Below, piece by piece: positions 32,740 through 44,761 of a stretch of DNA of 64,000 bases. A program made the position numbers and the translations under genes. Positions within the stretch are counted from its first letter, which is position 1; the number at the start of each line of letters is the position of its first letter. The notes under the pieces are model-generated. The model was given only the letters and a program-made list of their open reading frames with translations, had not been told where the DNA came from and did no database searches. The DNA is taken from assembly GCA_026182355.1 (NCBI GenBank), contig JAPFBL010000524.1, positions 1 to 64,000 on the forward strand. Reading direction: 5' to 3'. This stretch comes from Hermatobates lingyangjiaoensis. Its lineage: Eukaryota > Arthropoda > Insecta > Hemiptera > Hermatobatidae.

Positions 32740-32900
32740 ATTATTATTATTATTATCACAGGAAAACGATCCATAAAGGACAACAAACGTTTCACAGTAA
32801 ACTATAGATACAGAGTAAAGCGACGAACACACTTAGACTGGCAAGTGTGTATCTATCCTTTATTCTGTATCTATAGTTTACCGCGAAACTTGTATATATA
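32740..32900. repeat. Short fold-back after (ATT)n
   Basis: aaacgtttcacagtaaacta / tctatagtttaccgcgaaac inverted around cttagactggcaag. Related sequence tcaacaaacgtttcacagta at 37948. Confidence 0.75.
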
Positions 32901-33310
32901 TACAGTGTTTATTTTGAACAGTGATTAGGTGTCAGAAGAAATTGTAATTTTAATAGGTCATAAGATCAACTGATGATTAACTGTGATCTTTCTAAGAATG
33001 GTCAGCATGTTTGAACTGATTTTGTAACCATGCAATAGGATCCATTTATAGGTCAATGTTTTTAGAAAAGGTCATAGTAAAAGTTCAGTTCTATTCAGCA
33101 GATTGTTTATTAATATCAAGGAGATTGATAGTATCCAGTTAAAAAGGCGATTGCACGATTTTACCTCATAATGTGTTGGATTTTTCCTCAAAACTCGACG
33201 GTTTCATAATATTTTTTCTCATTTTTTTTTCAGATCAAACTTAAAAGTTATAGAATCAAATACAAGCATATTATTATTACCACTGAGGTTAGTATGTTTT
33301 ATATTTTAAT
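32901..33310. other. Unique AT-rich sequence
   Basis: Nothing recognised. Confidence 0.4.
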
Positions 33311-33311
33311 A

Positions 33312-33485
33312 TGGTAAACCGTCATACCATGTACGATGGTGTTAGAGTCGTTGGAGCGCTTTAGGACGTTGTCCATCTTCAATCGCAACTAACTAACTGA
33401 GTTGAAGATGAACAAAGTCCGAAAGCGTTCCAACGACTCCAAAATCATCGTACGATGTATGATGGTTTGCCATATGAATAATATA
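33312..33485. repeat. Fold-back, family D
   Basis: atggtaaaccgtcataccat ... gttggagcgctttaggacg and the inverse ccgaaagcgttccaacgact ... atgatggtttgccatatg. Confidence 0.88.
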
Positions 33486-34375
33486 AATTATAGAATCAAA
33501 GGTAGGATCATATAGCAATAAAGTTATAAACTGAGCGAGTGAGGAAAGAAATTTACGAATATTTATTATTTATTTATAATATTTTTGCTAAGACTCATCA
33601 CAGAATGACTAGTATAAAAACACTTCGAAGTTGCATTTATATATAATTTCACAAACGAAAAACTTTTTTTTAACTAATTTGTTTTCAGTTTTTGTGCAAT
33701 GTCCTTGTTAGTACTATTATTACGGACAGATTTCTATTTTTATATTCCATAAACGATGTTATTAGTTAAACATTCAATTTAAAATTAGAAAAAAAAATAT
33801 TCTATGTATGTTTTTCATGGTTTGTGTAATTTTTTTTTAAAAAAAAAACAAAACATTTGTTATATTATAACTAGCCTGTCCATTAGTTAGTTTTCTTTAC
33901 TAAGTGGTAGCTGTGAGGGAACTGTTGTTTATTATTGGATCTACAGGTGTAAACTTGCTTTTTGTTGTAGTGGTTTTTGTTTGTATATTTGTGGCTTTCA
34001 TTCAAAAAGATAATATTCATATTTTGTATGTTTTTGTTACTATTGTTAAGCAAAGATCATCATTTGTGATTTTCTATATAACACAGATCTATTTAGCCAT
34101 AATACAAACAAAAACCCACTACTTTCGACCTATAAGGACCTTTTTCTGGTTTTAAATGCCACTTTAACGTTTTTTTTTATACATATGTTCATTTTGACTT
34201 TGAAATAATTGCAATAGTTGCTTGGTTTACGTATTTTTTTTCTGTATCTGAAATCAAATTGTTTTGAAAACAATATCAATTTTTCTAGTATGATTTAATG
34301 TAATAAGTTTCAGACCTCCTAAGAGTAAAATAATCATCGAATTTTTTTTTTCTTTAAACATATTAATATAGAGAG
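33486..34375. other. AT-rich, no recognised gene
   Basis: The open frame at 33904-34155 is hydrophobic low-complexity with no family resemblance. Confidence 0.4.
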
Positions 34376-34377
34376 GA

Positions 34378-34818
34378 AAACATATTACGTCTTCACCACA
34401 AGGAATTTAATTCGCGACGATGTTTCGAACGATTAGTGTTCATCATCAGACACATCTACAATGTAAAGACAAAATATTTGAAGTTATATAAAAGAAACAA
34501 AACGTTGACTAAAATATAAGGAGTTATATACCTACATCAGATATTATATACCGTTCAAGTTATTATGGAGTCAAGGGAAGTTATTTGAAAACAAGATCAA
34601 TTATTAATATTTCTGTTAACTCCTCAATCACTGAACACCTCTTCTGAGGCGGGTATGTAACTCCTTTTTTTTATGTTAGGTAATATTTTATATAACTCCA
34701 AAAAAATTTTATTTATTTTGTCTTTATATTCTAGATGTGCCTCATGATGAACACGAAGTGTTTGAAACGGGTTGTAAAATAAATTCCTTGTGGTGAAGAC
34801 TTATATTTTTCCTCTCTA
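34378..34818. repeat. Penelope-tail fold-back
   Basis: Left gaggaaaacatattacgtct, cacaaggaatttaattcgcg, acgatgtttcgaacgatta; right cctcatgatgaacacgaagt, gtttgaaacgggttgtaaaa, tttttcctctctaatcagg. Arms about 110 bp. Confidence 0.85.
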
Positions 34819-34989
34819 ATCAGGAGTAAGTACGACACAATACAATACTGCTTGTATAGCTCGTCAGTCAGTAAATTTTATATAATTATACATGTGCATG
34901 TTTAATAGTATATTGTACTTTCAATTCATGTAAAGCATACATTTTATATAATATAAATATATTATAAGCCACGAGCTATGCAAACAGTT

Positions 34990-35215
34990 TTATGTGTGGT
35001 ATTTACTCTTGATTAGAAAAGAAAAAGAAAACACTAAGTATTCACACATAAAAAATGGATTTAAATCAGACAACGCGTTTCGAACCTTCATGTTCATCAT
35101 CAGGTTACATTTGCCTCAGTCATTAGTGATTTTGACTAATTAATCAACATCGCCTTACTGAGGTATATGTAACCTGATGATGAACACTAAGAGTTCGAAA
35201 CGCCATTTTATTTTT
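34990..35215. repeat. Penelope-tail fold-back (ACGCGT type)
   Basis: Left aacgcgtttcgaaccttcat and catcatcaggttacat; right tgtaacctgatgatgaacac, taagagttcgaaacgcc. Both arms carry perfect CTGATGA boxes. Confidence 0.85.
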
Positions 35216-36550
35216 TTTTTCCAAAACTTGAATTATTTGTTTTTTTTTTTAAACCCAAATATTCTCTTTGACAAACATTTGTAAACCAAAGCTACCACTA
35301 TAATTACAATTAACTTGTCTCAATTACATTCTACCCTTTAAAAAGCAAGTTGAGAATATTTAAGAATATACAAGTGGAAGATAAACCTACTTCTCTTGAA
35401 TCCATAAACTATTTGAAAGAAGCAAACGAAAGCCAACATCTCAACATTTCTTTATATATATATATAGAAAATTCCCGTTTTAGTATAACTCACTACAATA
35501 AATAATTTCATAGATAGAGATGTAAATATAATTTGAAATTAGATCATTTAACAATACTAATGTGATAGTAGACTCTCTGCCTTGAGTAATTAATTACTTA
35601 TTACTGTAATCACCTAATATATATATAGATTTATATAATTGAATCTTAGATGGTAACAAGTGCATTATTTTTTTTGTTTATTCTGTGTTCAAAGATTCCG
35701 TTAACCAATTTAAAAAAAAAAACGGAACACGAATAAGACTTAATTTTGCTTTTGGATAACTTGAAAGTCTGAGTTTTATTGAACTAATATTTTTTTAACA
35801 ATTCCATTCGTCTTTTTTTTTTTTGTATCTGTTAAAATGCTAACTCATTGTTTTTTTTTACATTTGATTAGCTTAAGATATGATTCTTTAGTAAAATACC
35901 AAAATGGTAAAAAAAAAGAAAAAAAAAGAATCACAGTTTAAAATTAATATAGTTGATATTTTCTATAGAAATGCTCGTATGATACAGCAAAATTTATTTA
36001 AAATTTCTTGTTAGCCTATTTGTTAATTAGATAATTACAAAAAAAAATATAGTAAGTAGTAAATGTTAAAAAAAAAGTTTTTAAAAAAAAGCCAAATAAA
36101 TAAAAAATTTGTTGCAATTTGTTAAAAAAATTAATATTTATGGTTCAGATATAGAAATCTAAGAATTTGAAGCATTCCTGCTTTATACAGAAGGTCTGTT
36201 GACTGATACGGTTATGTCAGCTTTAACTAAACTCTAGTTTCGCGCTCTTTTCACTTCATATTTAATTTTTCCCTTTTAATATTCGACTATTTCTAAAATA
36301 GTTCGACTCGTTCAATTTTTCTTTTCTATTGTATTTACCTATTTACTACTAATTGTTATATATTTTTTTTCGTTTGTTGTGTTCTTTTTTTTTTGTATTT
36401 AATACTTTTTATAATTATTTTTAAAAATGTTCGCTGTAGCAAGTTGCATACAAATAAAGATCTTAATAATTTATTATTTTTTTTCCTTCTTTTTAATCAT
36501 TACTGGTTTACTAAAATGTTTTGTTGTGTTCTATATCAATGATAAAGAGG
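35216..36550. other. AT-rich, no recognised gene
   Basis: Only homopolymer and (TA)n tracts seen. Confidence 0.45.
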
Positions 36551-36564
36551 ATTGTTTTTACAAA

Positions 36565-36780
36565 GGTAAGTTGTAGGCTAATGGGTAGCGTTATTTCCTT
36601 TAGTACTGTAGGTTGTGGGTTCAAATCTTGTTCCTGATGTGATTTTTCATGTGGATAATTGGAAAATTTTGTCCCTCGGAAGGTAAGGATATAAAGCCTT
36701 CGTATTAAACCTGTACAGTGTCACCTACACGTAAAAGATGAATCCCATCTTTAATAAACTTCAAGGACAGTTACGTAGCA
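36565..36780 (+). mobile_element. tRNA-derived SINE
   Basis: A-box TAGGCTAATGGGTAGCG at 36574-36590 and B-box GGGTTCAAATC at 36617-36627, with the usual spacing. Body ggataattggaaaattttg, taaaagatgaatcccatctt. Confidence 0.65.
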
Positions 36781-37188
36781 AGCGGGGGGGGTGGGGGGCA
36801 GTCCAACCTGGGTGGGATTTTTAGGGGGTAAAATTAAAAAAAAGAATATTAAATAATAAAACGCTTACAACAAAAAATTTGTAATTTTATGCCAAAATGA
36901 TTTTTTAAAGTTGTAATTGTTTTTATGTTTTATTTATGTAATACCGTTTTTAAACATATTTTCAACTGTAATATAGCAAATTTAAAAATAAATTAATTAT
37001 TCAAAAGAAATTTTTTAAACGGTTTGAAAGTTTGTAAAAATAATAATTCAAACCAGGTTTGAATTTAAAAAGGTAGGGCTGTTCTGAATGGTTAGAGATT
37101 AGTTTACCTTTGACTATTATTATTTTTTGATTATTATCCTTTCATTTTTATCTTAAATTATTATTTTTACAACTTTATTCCAATCATC

Positions 37189-37221
<33 letters not shown>

Positions 37222-37375
37222 TAAGTATCTATTATTCATATTCCTGGATTTTATTTTGTCTCAGCTATTTTCCTCTTATTTTCTTCATTATTATCTGATA
37301 AGTTTTTTATTTATATTTCCTAATTTTCTTCATTTTTACTTTCTATTTCTTAGTTAATTTCTGTTACCTCACTTG
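36781..37375. other. AT-rich, (ATT)n at 37191-37220
   Basis: The poly-G tract at 36782-36796 and tttttagggggtaaaatta are the only notable segments. Confidence 0.45.
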
Positions 37376-37451
37376 AACCGGGCGCGCGTGTGACAACACT
37401 GTTGGTCTCCAACCGTCGCTTCACAAGTGCGGTTGGTGTCCCTTTCTCAAC

Positions 37452-37484
37452 TCTCCTGATAACGGTTCAACCGAAAATTAGAGA
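37452..37484 (+). ncRNA. Hammerhead-like motif (family F, G8 mutated)
   Basis: TCTC, CTGATAA, C, GGTTcAACC, GAA, AATT, A, GAGA. Stem I has four pairs. G8 is A, so it is probably inactive. Confidence 0.4.
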
Positions 37485-37846
37485 CAGTAAGTGTGTTTGT
37501 TCCTTAGTTCTGTGTTTGTGATTCATCGTGAAACATATATATATATATATACATAAAGATTTCACATAAACACGTAAAATAACAATCAATGATCAAACCA
37601 CCATATGAAATGGGAAAACAAGACTAAGATCTTTCAACCGTAACAAGCGGTCTTCGTCAGAGTCAAAAACCCAATTGATGTCTACAACACAGTCAAACCC
37701 TTTTGATTCTGACGAAGATCGCTTGTTACGGTTGAAAGATCTTAGTCTTGTTTTACCTCCTTGTTTTACTCATATTGTGCTTTGATTGTATATATATATT
37801 CCTAGTTGAGTAGCAGTTTGCTTCTCAACGCGAGTACTTCGCACAT

Positions 37847-37880
37847 CTTCCCGATGACGACGGATGTCGAAATATCGAAG
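37847..37880 (+). ncRNA. Hammerhead-like motif (family H)
   Basis: CTTC, CCGATGA (U4 changed to C), C, GAC-ggat-GTC, GAA, ATAT, C, GAAG. Stem I CTTC/GAAG has four Watson-Crick pairs. Confidence 0.42.
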
Positions 37881-38559
37881 TGAGTTCTGTAGTGTCTTTC
37901 TGTGTTAAAGTATATATATATATTATCAACAGCAAAATGATCCACAAAGGTCAACAAACGTTTCACAGTAAACTATAGATACAGAGTAAAGATACGAACA
38001 CACAGTCTCTAATTTTCGGTTGAATCGTTATCAGGAGAGTAGAGATAGGGACACGAAGAGCGGTTGGAGACCAACAGTGTTGTCACACGCGTGCCTGGTT
38101 CAAGTCATGTAAGAAAAATAAACTAGGGACCAGAGAAGAGCTGAGAAATAAGTGAAACTGTACAAAATGAGGAAGTAAAAAAAATAAAAACTTAAAAAGT
38201 AATAATAATGAAGAATATTAAGAAGAAAATAACTGAAATTAAAGAAAATCCGGGAATATTTTATATTAAATACTTAAGTAATAATAATAATGAAGATGAT
38301 TACAATAAATTCTAAGTTAAAACTAAAGTTGTCTAAATAATAATTTAAAATAAAATAAAGTAAATCATATGTAAAAATAATAATACAAAATGAAAAAAAA
38401 TATATACATTAAAATAATAATATAATTGGAAACAAAGATGAACAAAAAGAAAAAAAAAATAAATAAAATCTCTAACATTTGAAGCAGCTCTTAAAACTAT
38501 CACTTTACTAAAATGGGTGCCAAATAGTAAATGAGCCACACATATTCCACTCTTAAAAC

Positions 38560-38705
38560 AGTCGTCAAACCACCATATGAAATGGGAAAACAAAAATAAG
38601 ATCTTTCAACCGTAACAAGCGGTCTTCGTCAGAGTCAAAAACCCAACTGATGTCTACAGCAAAGTCAAACCCTCAGTTGGGTTTTTGATTCTGACAAATA
38701 TCATG
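38560..38705. repeat. Fold-back, family A, right arm truncated
   Basis: gtcaaaccaccatatgaaat ... ccgtaacaagcggtcttcg ... tgggtttttgattctgac, ending there. Confidence 0.8.
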
Positions 38706-38919
38706 TTTCAATCAGCGAGGTCTTTGGTTACACCTTATATACCGATAATGTAAAATTTGATTAAAAAGCTATCTTTTTGTACATTTGAAACCTTAACTAT
38801 CAAATTACTGAAAGGGTATTGTACCACCTTTGATATATGGTTGCACTGTTTATCTTAAGTAGTTCGTTATTTAATTATAGCGACAGAACTACAAATCTAC
38901 TTAATCTGTAAACTGTTTT

Positions 38920-39365
38920 TAGGGGTAGTAATGGAGTGATTAAACGTCACCAATAGCCTCTAATACTCAACTCCGACTTTCGGCCTTCACGAGGCTATGC
39001 AGGAACAAACGAAAGAGGAGAAGGTGATCAGGGGCTGGGTCTGAACACCTTCGTTTTACAACCTTCCTAATTCCCAAATCCTCTCCTTTTATCCCAGCTA
39101 CAATCTAATGTGTTATGTGATCCGTGCCGAAGGATGGATGATACAGGGGTTACTGTATTATGAACGGAGCCTCAAGGGCACCAGGTGACCCACTTGAGTA
39201 AATAGCCTTACTCCGGTATGTGGTGCTCTGCTGGAGCGGACAAAATACCAGTGATAGAGATACAGGGATTTTCCCCTGTATGATACTAAGGAGAAGGAAG
39301 TCCGGAGACCATCCTCCGGAAGAGCAGAGGATCCAAAAGCGCTAACCTACCACAAGTGCACCTAT
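38920..39365 (+). mobile_element. LINE fragment, same family as 4160-4954, opposite orientation
   Basis: The reverse complement of 4490-4954: ggagtgattaaacgtcacc, ctccgactttcggccttcac, ggggctgggtctgaacacct, accatcctccggaagagc. It stops before the coding tail and is directly followed by the repeat at 39366. Confidence 0.85.
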
Positions 39366-39755
39366 AATGAATATATTTTTTCGTTTTATTACATTTATAA
39401 TCTCAAAGATAATGCCAAAATTTCAAATCTCTAGAGTTAGTAGTTTAGGAGAAAAAAAATGTAGTCTAAAAACGGGTTTTTGGCAAAAAAAAGTGACTTT
39501 CCCATCATGCATAATTCCTCCCAAATAATAGGGATCATCTACACTATGAGGCTTATTTTTGTGTAAAATATCAACTTGATCCATCAAAGATTCTGGACCG
39601 TAGCGTGGTAACAAGCTTTGGATACATTCCCACCCACCTACATACACACAGACATCACCGAAAAAACTTCATAATATGACTTCTGGGAGCTCAAAACATC
39701 GAAAAATTTCGAGATGTAATTTTTTCACGATCACTATACTTAAAGTAAATTAAAA
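39366..39755 (+). mobile_element. Unclassified repeat K, copy 1
   Basis: Shares aatgccaaaatttcaaa, gtgactttcccatcatgcat, gatccatcaaagattctgg, accgtagcgtggtaacaagc and ttttttcacgatcactatac with 57350-57925, 61865-62405, 62865-63655 and 63725-64000. On the minus strand part reads LLPRYGPESLMDQVDILHKN, but the frame is not kept in all copies. Class unknown. Confidence 0.8.
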
Positions 39756-40410
39756 AGATTATCAAACAGGATATCACCGACTGTCGTTCAATATTTAATC
39801 AATACTCAACGATATTGTTAAAATATGTTAATTTAATTCACGGCTGGTTAATAATATTCTGATAACTATGGTTTAAGTTTTTATAGTTTCAAGTTAAAAT
39901 ATTTATTCCTTTTGTCAAGCAACATTACATTAGTACTATATGTTTTAAATCATGAACAATAGCAGTCATATACTGATTTTCAGTAATAAAAATGTATAAA
40001 TTTGTAGTTTTTTTTCTGTAATTTTCATTCCCACACTCTTTTCATTTATATATATTTAAGAGAAACTTCTGGAGAAATGAATAGTGTTCATTAAGGAAAG
40101 GAATGTAAAAAGTGTAAGTATTCCTTGAAAATGCAAGTTTTACTAAAATTACTGTCAGTACGAGTGTTCTAAGGTAATATTTGTTGACATAATGTTTAAT
40201 CAAGTACATTTTTAAGACCCCGTCATCCTAAGAGGTTATAGACCCAAACTAGCTTAATGTTTGAAACTTAGAATTTTGTTTTCTGTGCAGTTTTTAATTT
40301 GTACTTAGGTGATTAAACTCTAAGAGACTTTTTAACAGACCTTTTAAAATGATAACATGAAAATGTTTTTAACAGCAGAAGAGTTATGTTTGTTGTGACT
40401 GGTGACAAAA
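39756..40410. other. Unique AT-rich sequence
   Basis: Nothing recognised. Confidence 0.4.
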
Positions 40411-40414
40411 AAAA

Positions 40415-40915
40415 GGTGTTGTAGTATGTTACCTACCATCCATTGTGGTATCTACCGAAAATAATATACAGTTATAGGGATATATTTATTCGAAATTATT
40501 CAAAGTCATTACACAAAAATTTTACAACTTTTTCAATACTTTACAAGATTAAGAAGTAAAACATACAACATAACCTGTCAAAATTTATTCTATTACTGCT
40601 TATAAACATATCTTACATAGTTCAATAAAGCTGGAAATATATCATCGTGTTTTCTCAGAATTTTCCAATTGTAATGGTCTAAATGATATTACAAATGCTG
40701 TCGAGGTACTCCTACCTTTTTTCGTATGGAAATCTTTACTTTAAGCCATATTGTCACAGTAGATGTTGAATTTTCTAAATCAATTCATTTAAAGGATATT
40801 TTTTTATCACAAGTATACTATACTTGTGAGATGAATTTTGAGTTGTATAATAAGATATGATATTGTAAGTGGTAGATAACAACATTGAAGGTAGGTAGCA
40901 TACTATAATAGCACC
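40415..40915. mobile_element. MITE-like element with about 45-bp terminal inverted repeats
   Basis: Left end ggtgttgtagtatgttac then ctacc...tggtatctacc; inverted right end ggtgctattatagtatgcta then cctacc...tgttatctacc. Length about 500 bp. Part of it recurs at 56640-56800 (tattatagaatgctacctgc, tgttatctaccactcacgat). It could alternatively be an LTR of the Copia remnant that follows (starts TGTTG), but no second copy was seen after the remnant. Confidence 0.6.
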
Positions 40916-41319
40916 AAAAAGGAAGATAAAAACGAGAGCACAAATTTCTCTGATGGTAGAAGAGTGTCTAACAGGTTTAAAGACGTCGATGGAAATGTAG
41001 AAAAAGCTGTAAGAGACGTATGAAGATTAACGGTTAACTCGCAGGTTATGTTTGTTAAGAAGACTATTTAAAATTAGTTTAACAGGGAATTGGATGCCTT
41101 CAGTGCTGGGTTGGAACACGAGTTCGTAGGCGTAACGCGACTGAATAAGCTATCAGAGCATATTGAACCCATGGGAAACTCGTTAATAGTGATTTTCGTA
41201 TGAGCTATGAGTAAGAGCCCTATTAAAAAAAGATTATAGAACCTTTAAGCATATTCCAATCATTGAGACCTATCAGTCCAATGTTAAAGGTTTCGAAAAA
41301 GATGTTATAAATCCTGTCC

Positions 41320-42560
41320 ACATTCTGATAGTACAGAAAAGAACAAATTTAGTGATAAAGGACTTGAAAAGGATGAAGTATTGTTAGCATTTCTTTCATA
41401 TGTCTTTACAAATAATTCAGAATGGATCATTGACAGTAATGCTTGTGTCATATGACCATCAGAAAGGACTAAATAAATTACATCAATCTTGAAGTTCAAG
41501 AAGTTTAACTAGAACTTCTAGATAACAGAAGTTAGATAACAATCTAAACTTCAAGATGTAAACATTGATAACAATTGGAATAACAGATACTCAGTTGTCA
41601 ACTAATTTATTATCAGTGTAAATCAGAGATAACAGTTCGGTAGCCAACAGTTCCAGTTGTGGTTTTCATAGCACAAGTTTATAAGGAAGAACGTACAGTT
41701 GTAGAGTTTAAAGTAGAGTATGAATACAAAGAAAATGGAATATTTAAGCTGTCATATCTTGATAAAAATAAATTATAACACAAGTGTGTCAACAGCTACA
41801 GTACGGACTAGTCCACGCTTGTCAGAAAGCAATGAAACTTTTAGAACAAGGTATGGCTGAAGGAATCAACTTCATTTGGCCATCTGACAAAGAAGAATGT
41901 GAGTCATGTGTTAAAGGTAAGCAAGCAAGAGAACTTTATGGCTAAACTTACTAACAATTATAGTCGAAAAAGTTTCTTGTATATAATATATAGTAAGTAG
42001 GAAGTTAAAGAAAAGTTTAGTTGAGAATCAGTCAGGATGTAAAATAAAAATACTCTTCAGTGATAATGGGAAAGACTATGTTAATAATGACTTCAAAAAA
42101 TGTTTATCCAGTAATGGTATTTTGCATCAAACATCAATACCGTATAGTCCTCAACATAATGGATTAACAGAGATCCTCAAGAGAGCTTTAGTTGAAAAGG
42201 ATCGAAATATGTTACAGGAAGCTAGTTCATCAAGGAAATATTCAACACAATACAGCAAATTATATTAAAAACAAAACCCGACATGAAAGCTGACTCCCAG
42301 AGAAAGCTTGATCAGACAAAAGGTAAACTTATATCATTTAAGAATAGGAATTGCCGAGCATTTGCAATAGTTCCAGATCAAAAGAGAACTAAATGAGATA
42401 CTACAAGTAAAGAACATATTTTTGTCGGTTATTATGATATATTAAAGGTTATCGTTTAAACCATCCCAATAATCCAGTGTTTTAGTGATAGCAAGAGATG
42501 TTTCATTGAGAAAAGGATAATAATTTTAGTGAATATAAAACTGATGATCAAGAAGAACAG
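41320..42560 (+). pseudogene. Copia retrotransposon remnant: protease and integrase
   Basis: Frames in order: SEWIIDSNACVI (41415-41450, aspartic protease active site, normally DSGA), MKLLEQGMAEGINF then SCVKGKQAREL (41831-41940, integrase zinc-binding tail), NGILHQTSIPYSPQHNGLTE (about 42113-42172, integrase core), HIFVGYYDILKG and HPNNPV (42415-42475), VIARDVSLRK. This order (PR, IN) is that of Ty1/Copia pol. RT and RNase H are not seen. Many stops and shifts; dead. Confidence 0.85.
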
Positions 42561-43775
42561 CCAGTCATTGTTTAATGTTTTGATTAGCAAGATGTTATTT
42601 GGAGTTTAAGTTGGAGAAGAAAGCCTTTTATTGAAAGTTAAAATCACATAAAAGAAGTTAATTGGAAAATTATTTCTACAAAATGTTCATTTATATAAAT
42701 TACATATCTAGGTTCTATGTAAAAGTACATTATTTATATCAAAAAACTGAGTTTGTTACATTTGCCACTGAATATATCACTATAATACAAGTAAGAGATT
42801 TTTGTTTATGTTTACGTGTTAATTACAGTTTTTGCCAAATTATTCAGATAAATATTAAAGAGACAGTGAGTTTTGTATTACTTTACAAATAAAATAACTT
42901 TAAAAACAAAGAAGAATGCAAAAGTAATTCAAAGCCTTCAATTTACGTAAGGAACATTAATGACTTCATATAAATAATGTACTTTATATTTATTTTTGAT
43001 AAAATAACCTGTTATTTTCTACCAAAGATCTTTGTCTCATTTTTTGAATTATTTATTGTGTTTTAGACCATTTTTGACACAGTAAAGTGTTGCATTTACA
43101 TAACAAATTATATTTACCAGGAATTGGTAAGTTTTTAAGCTTCAAATCAAACTTAAGCCAACGTTTTGATTTAAAATCTTGGTGGTATGCAGAAGTACGA
43201 AATGTTGGAAGTACGTACATTGCAATAAGCTATTTATTACCCTAGAGGTTAAAAATGAATAACCTTAGGAATATAATTTTTAACACATCTGTCAGCTTAA
43301 ACAAAGCATTGCATTTGAAAACTGTGTTTAGTGTTATATGTATTATTGTGTAATATAAACGATACTACAGTGTGGTTGCACACTGTAGTATTTTGGTTAA
43401 ACTAGACAGTTGTGTGAAGTACCTATTCCTGAAGTTATAAATTATTTTATCTGAATGTTATTCTGAATTTAACATCTGAATGTTATAAAGATAAATGATG
43501 ACATAAAATAAGTGGAATATTTCATGTTTAAAAGTATGTTGTGTTTCATTAAATGTACTTACTGTGTATATTTCTTGAATCATCTAAAGAATACTATATC
43601 ACTAGCATGGGCCATATAAGACTTCAGTTTTCATCACTTAAGAATAAAAACACAATAACAGTTATTCCTCTCAGTCATTATATCCGTGAATTTATTTCAT
43701 TAACTGCTGATATAATTTTTTAACACTGGGTTCACAGCTGGTCAAGCTAAACATAAATTATTTTGTATTGATGAC
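42561..43775. other. Unique AT-rich sequence
   Basis: A perfect 13-bp hairpin at 43362-43391 is listed separately. The open frame at 42662-42892 has no family resemblance. Confidence 0.4.
43362..43391. other. Perfect 13-bp hairpin, 4-nt loop
   Basis: atactacagtgtg - gttg - cacactgtagtat. It lies outside any recognised repeat. Function unknown. Confidence 0.7.
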
Positions 43776-44701
43776 AATAAACCGTCATTATTTTTACTAA
43801 TTTATTGATATCAATTGAACATTCCCTATTCATATTAAGAAAATATTTGAAATTATTCAATCAGTAACAGATAAGCCATGACTTTTAAACATTGTCATCA
43901 CTTTAACTCATTTATTCAAATCAAACGAATATTACCTATTCACATTTACAAATAATTTCATGTAATTTCATCAAAAAATGGAAGTTCTAAACATTTTCAT
44001 TATTTTAACTAATTTTTTAAACTTAAAGAGACATTACTTATTGAGATTTTCAAATTATTGAAAGTTTTTTTCTACAATTAATGAAGTTCTAAACACGGTT
44101 ATCATTTTAAGTAATGTATTCAAATCAAACGAATATTACTTATTCACATTTACAAATTATTTGACGTAATATCTCTTCAAAAGAAAGTTCTAAACACTAT
44201 CATAATTTATTAATTTCTTTTAATTATACGAGCATCACTTATCTATAATTGAAATTTATTTAAAGTTCTTTTTCAAATAATTAGTTTCTAAGGATTGTCA
44301 TTATTTTAACTGATTTATTGAAATGAAACCAACATAACCTTCTCAGATTTATAAATTATTTGAAATTATTTCTTGAATAGATAGATATTTTAACAGGGTC
44401 ATGACTTCAACTAATTTATTAAAATAAAGTGAACATAATTGAATTATTTAAGATAACTTCTAAATGAAAGCATTAATCTCCAAACAGATATACACCAATC
44501 GAAAAGATGATACTGATGATTTAGATTATAAAAAGTAAATCAGGTAATAAAAAATAGTCATAAATAATATTAATTAATTTTGTATTGAATTATAAAAGAA
44601 TAAATTGAGATAATAAGTAATATAAATGATAAAAAAAATAAGCCATGGGTTGGCATGCTTGTACGTAGGTCATATAAGCCCTTGGACCAGGGCCTTTTCA
44701 G

Positions 44702-44761
44702 ATGGAAGTGCGCTACGTGTGAGAACGCGGTTGTGCGTCGCCTACAGCTTCCATTCTGCAG
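44702..44761 (+). CDS. Possible small exon, phase-compatible with the RhoGAP gene
   Basis: ccttttcag precedes and ctgcag|gtatgt follows. The segment is far richer in GC than its surroundings. Entered in phase 2, as exon 7 requires, it reads (R)WKCATCENAVVRRLQLPFC and exits in phase 2. No family recognised. It lies 20.9 kb after exon 7, and 60 bp of open frame can arise by chance, so this is tentative. It may be a chance ORF or part of an unrelated insertion. Confidence 0.3.

Larger units (their letters stand above)
37376..38330. repeat. Compound fold-back: family F arms enclosing family A and H modules
   Basis: Outer arms 37376-37510 (gggcgcgcgtgtgacaacac ... gaaaattagagacagtaagt) and 37998-38110 (inverse). 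Between them lie a family A fold-back (37555-37795) and a single family H arm (37800-37915). The outer arms extend into AT-rich sequence (attattcataattc / inverse) that is itself inverted: 37180-37370 pairs with 38110-38300. Confidence 0.85.

Noticed and set aside
32338..34155. Hydrophobic open frames as membrane proteins
   Set aside because: They lie in T-rich low-complexity DNA and the minisatellite, without splice context or homologues.
39423..39647. Minus-strand frame LLPRYGPESLMDQ as a conserved gene
   Set aside because: It is part of repeat K; the frame is broken in other copies, so conservation is at nucleotide level.
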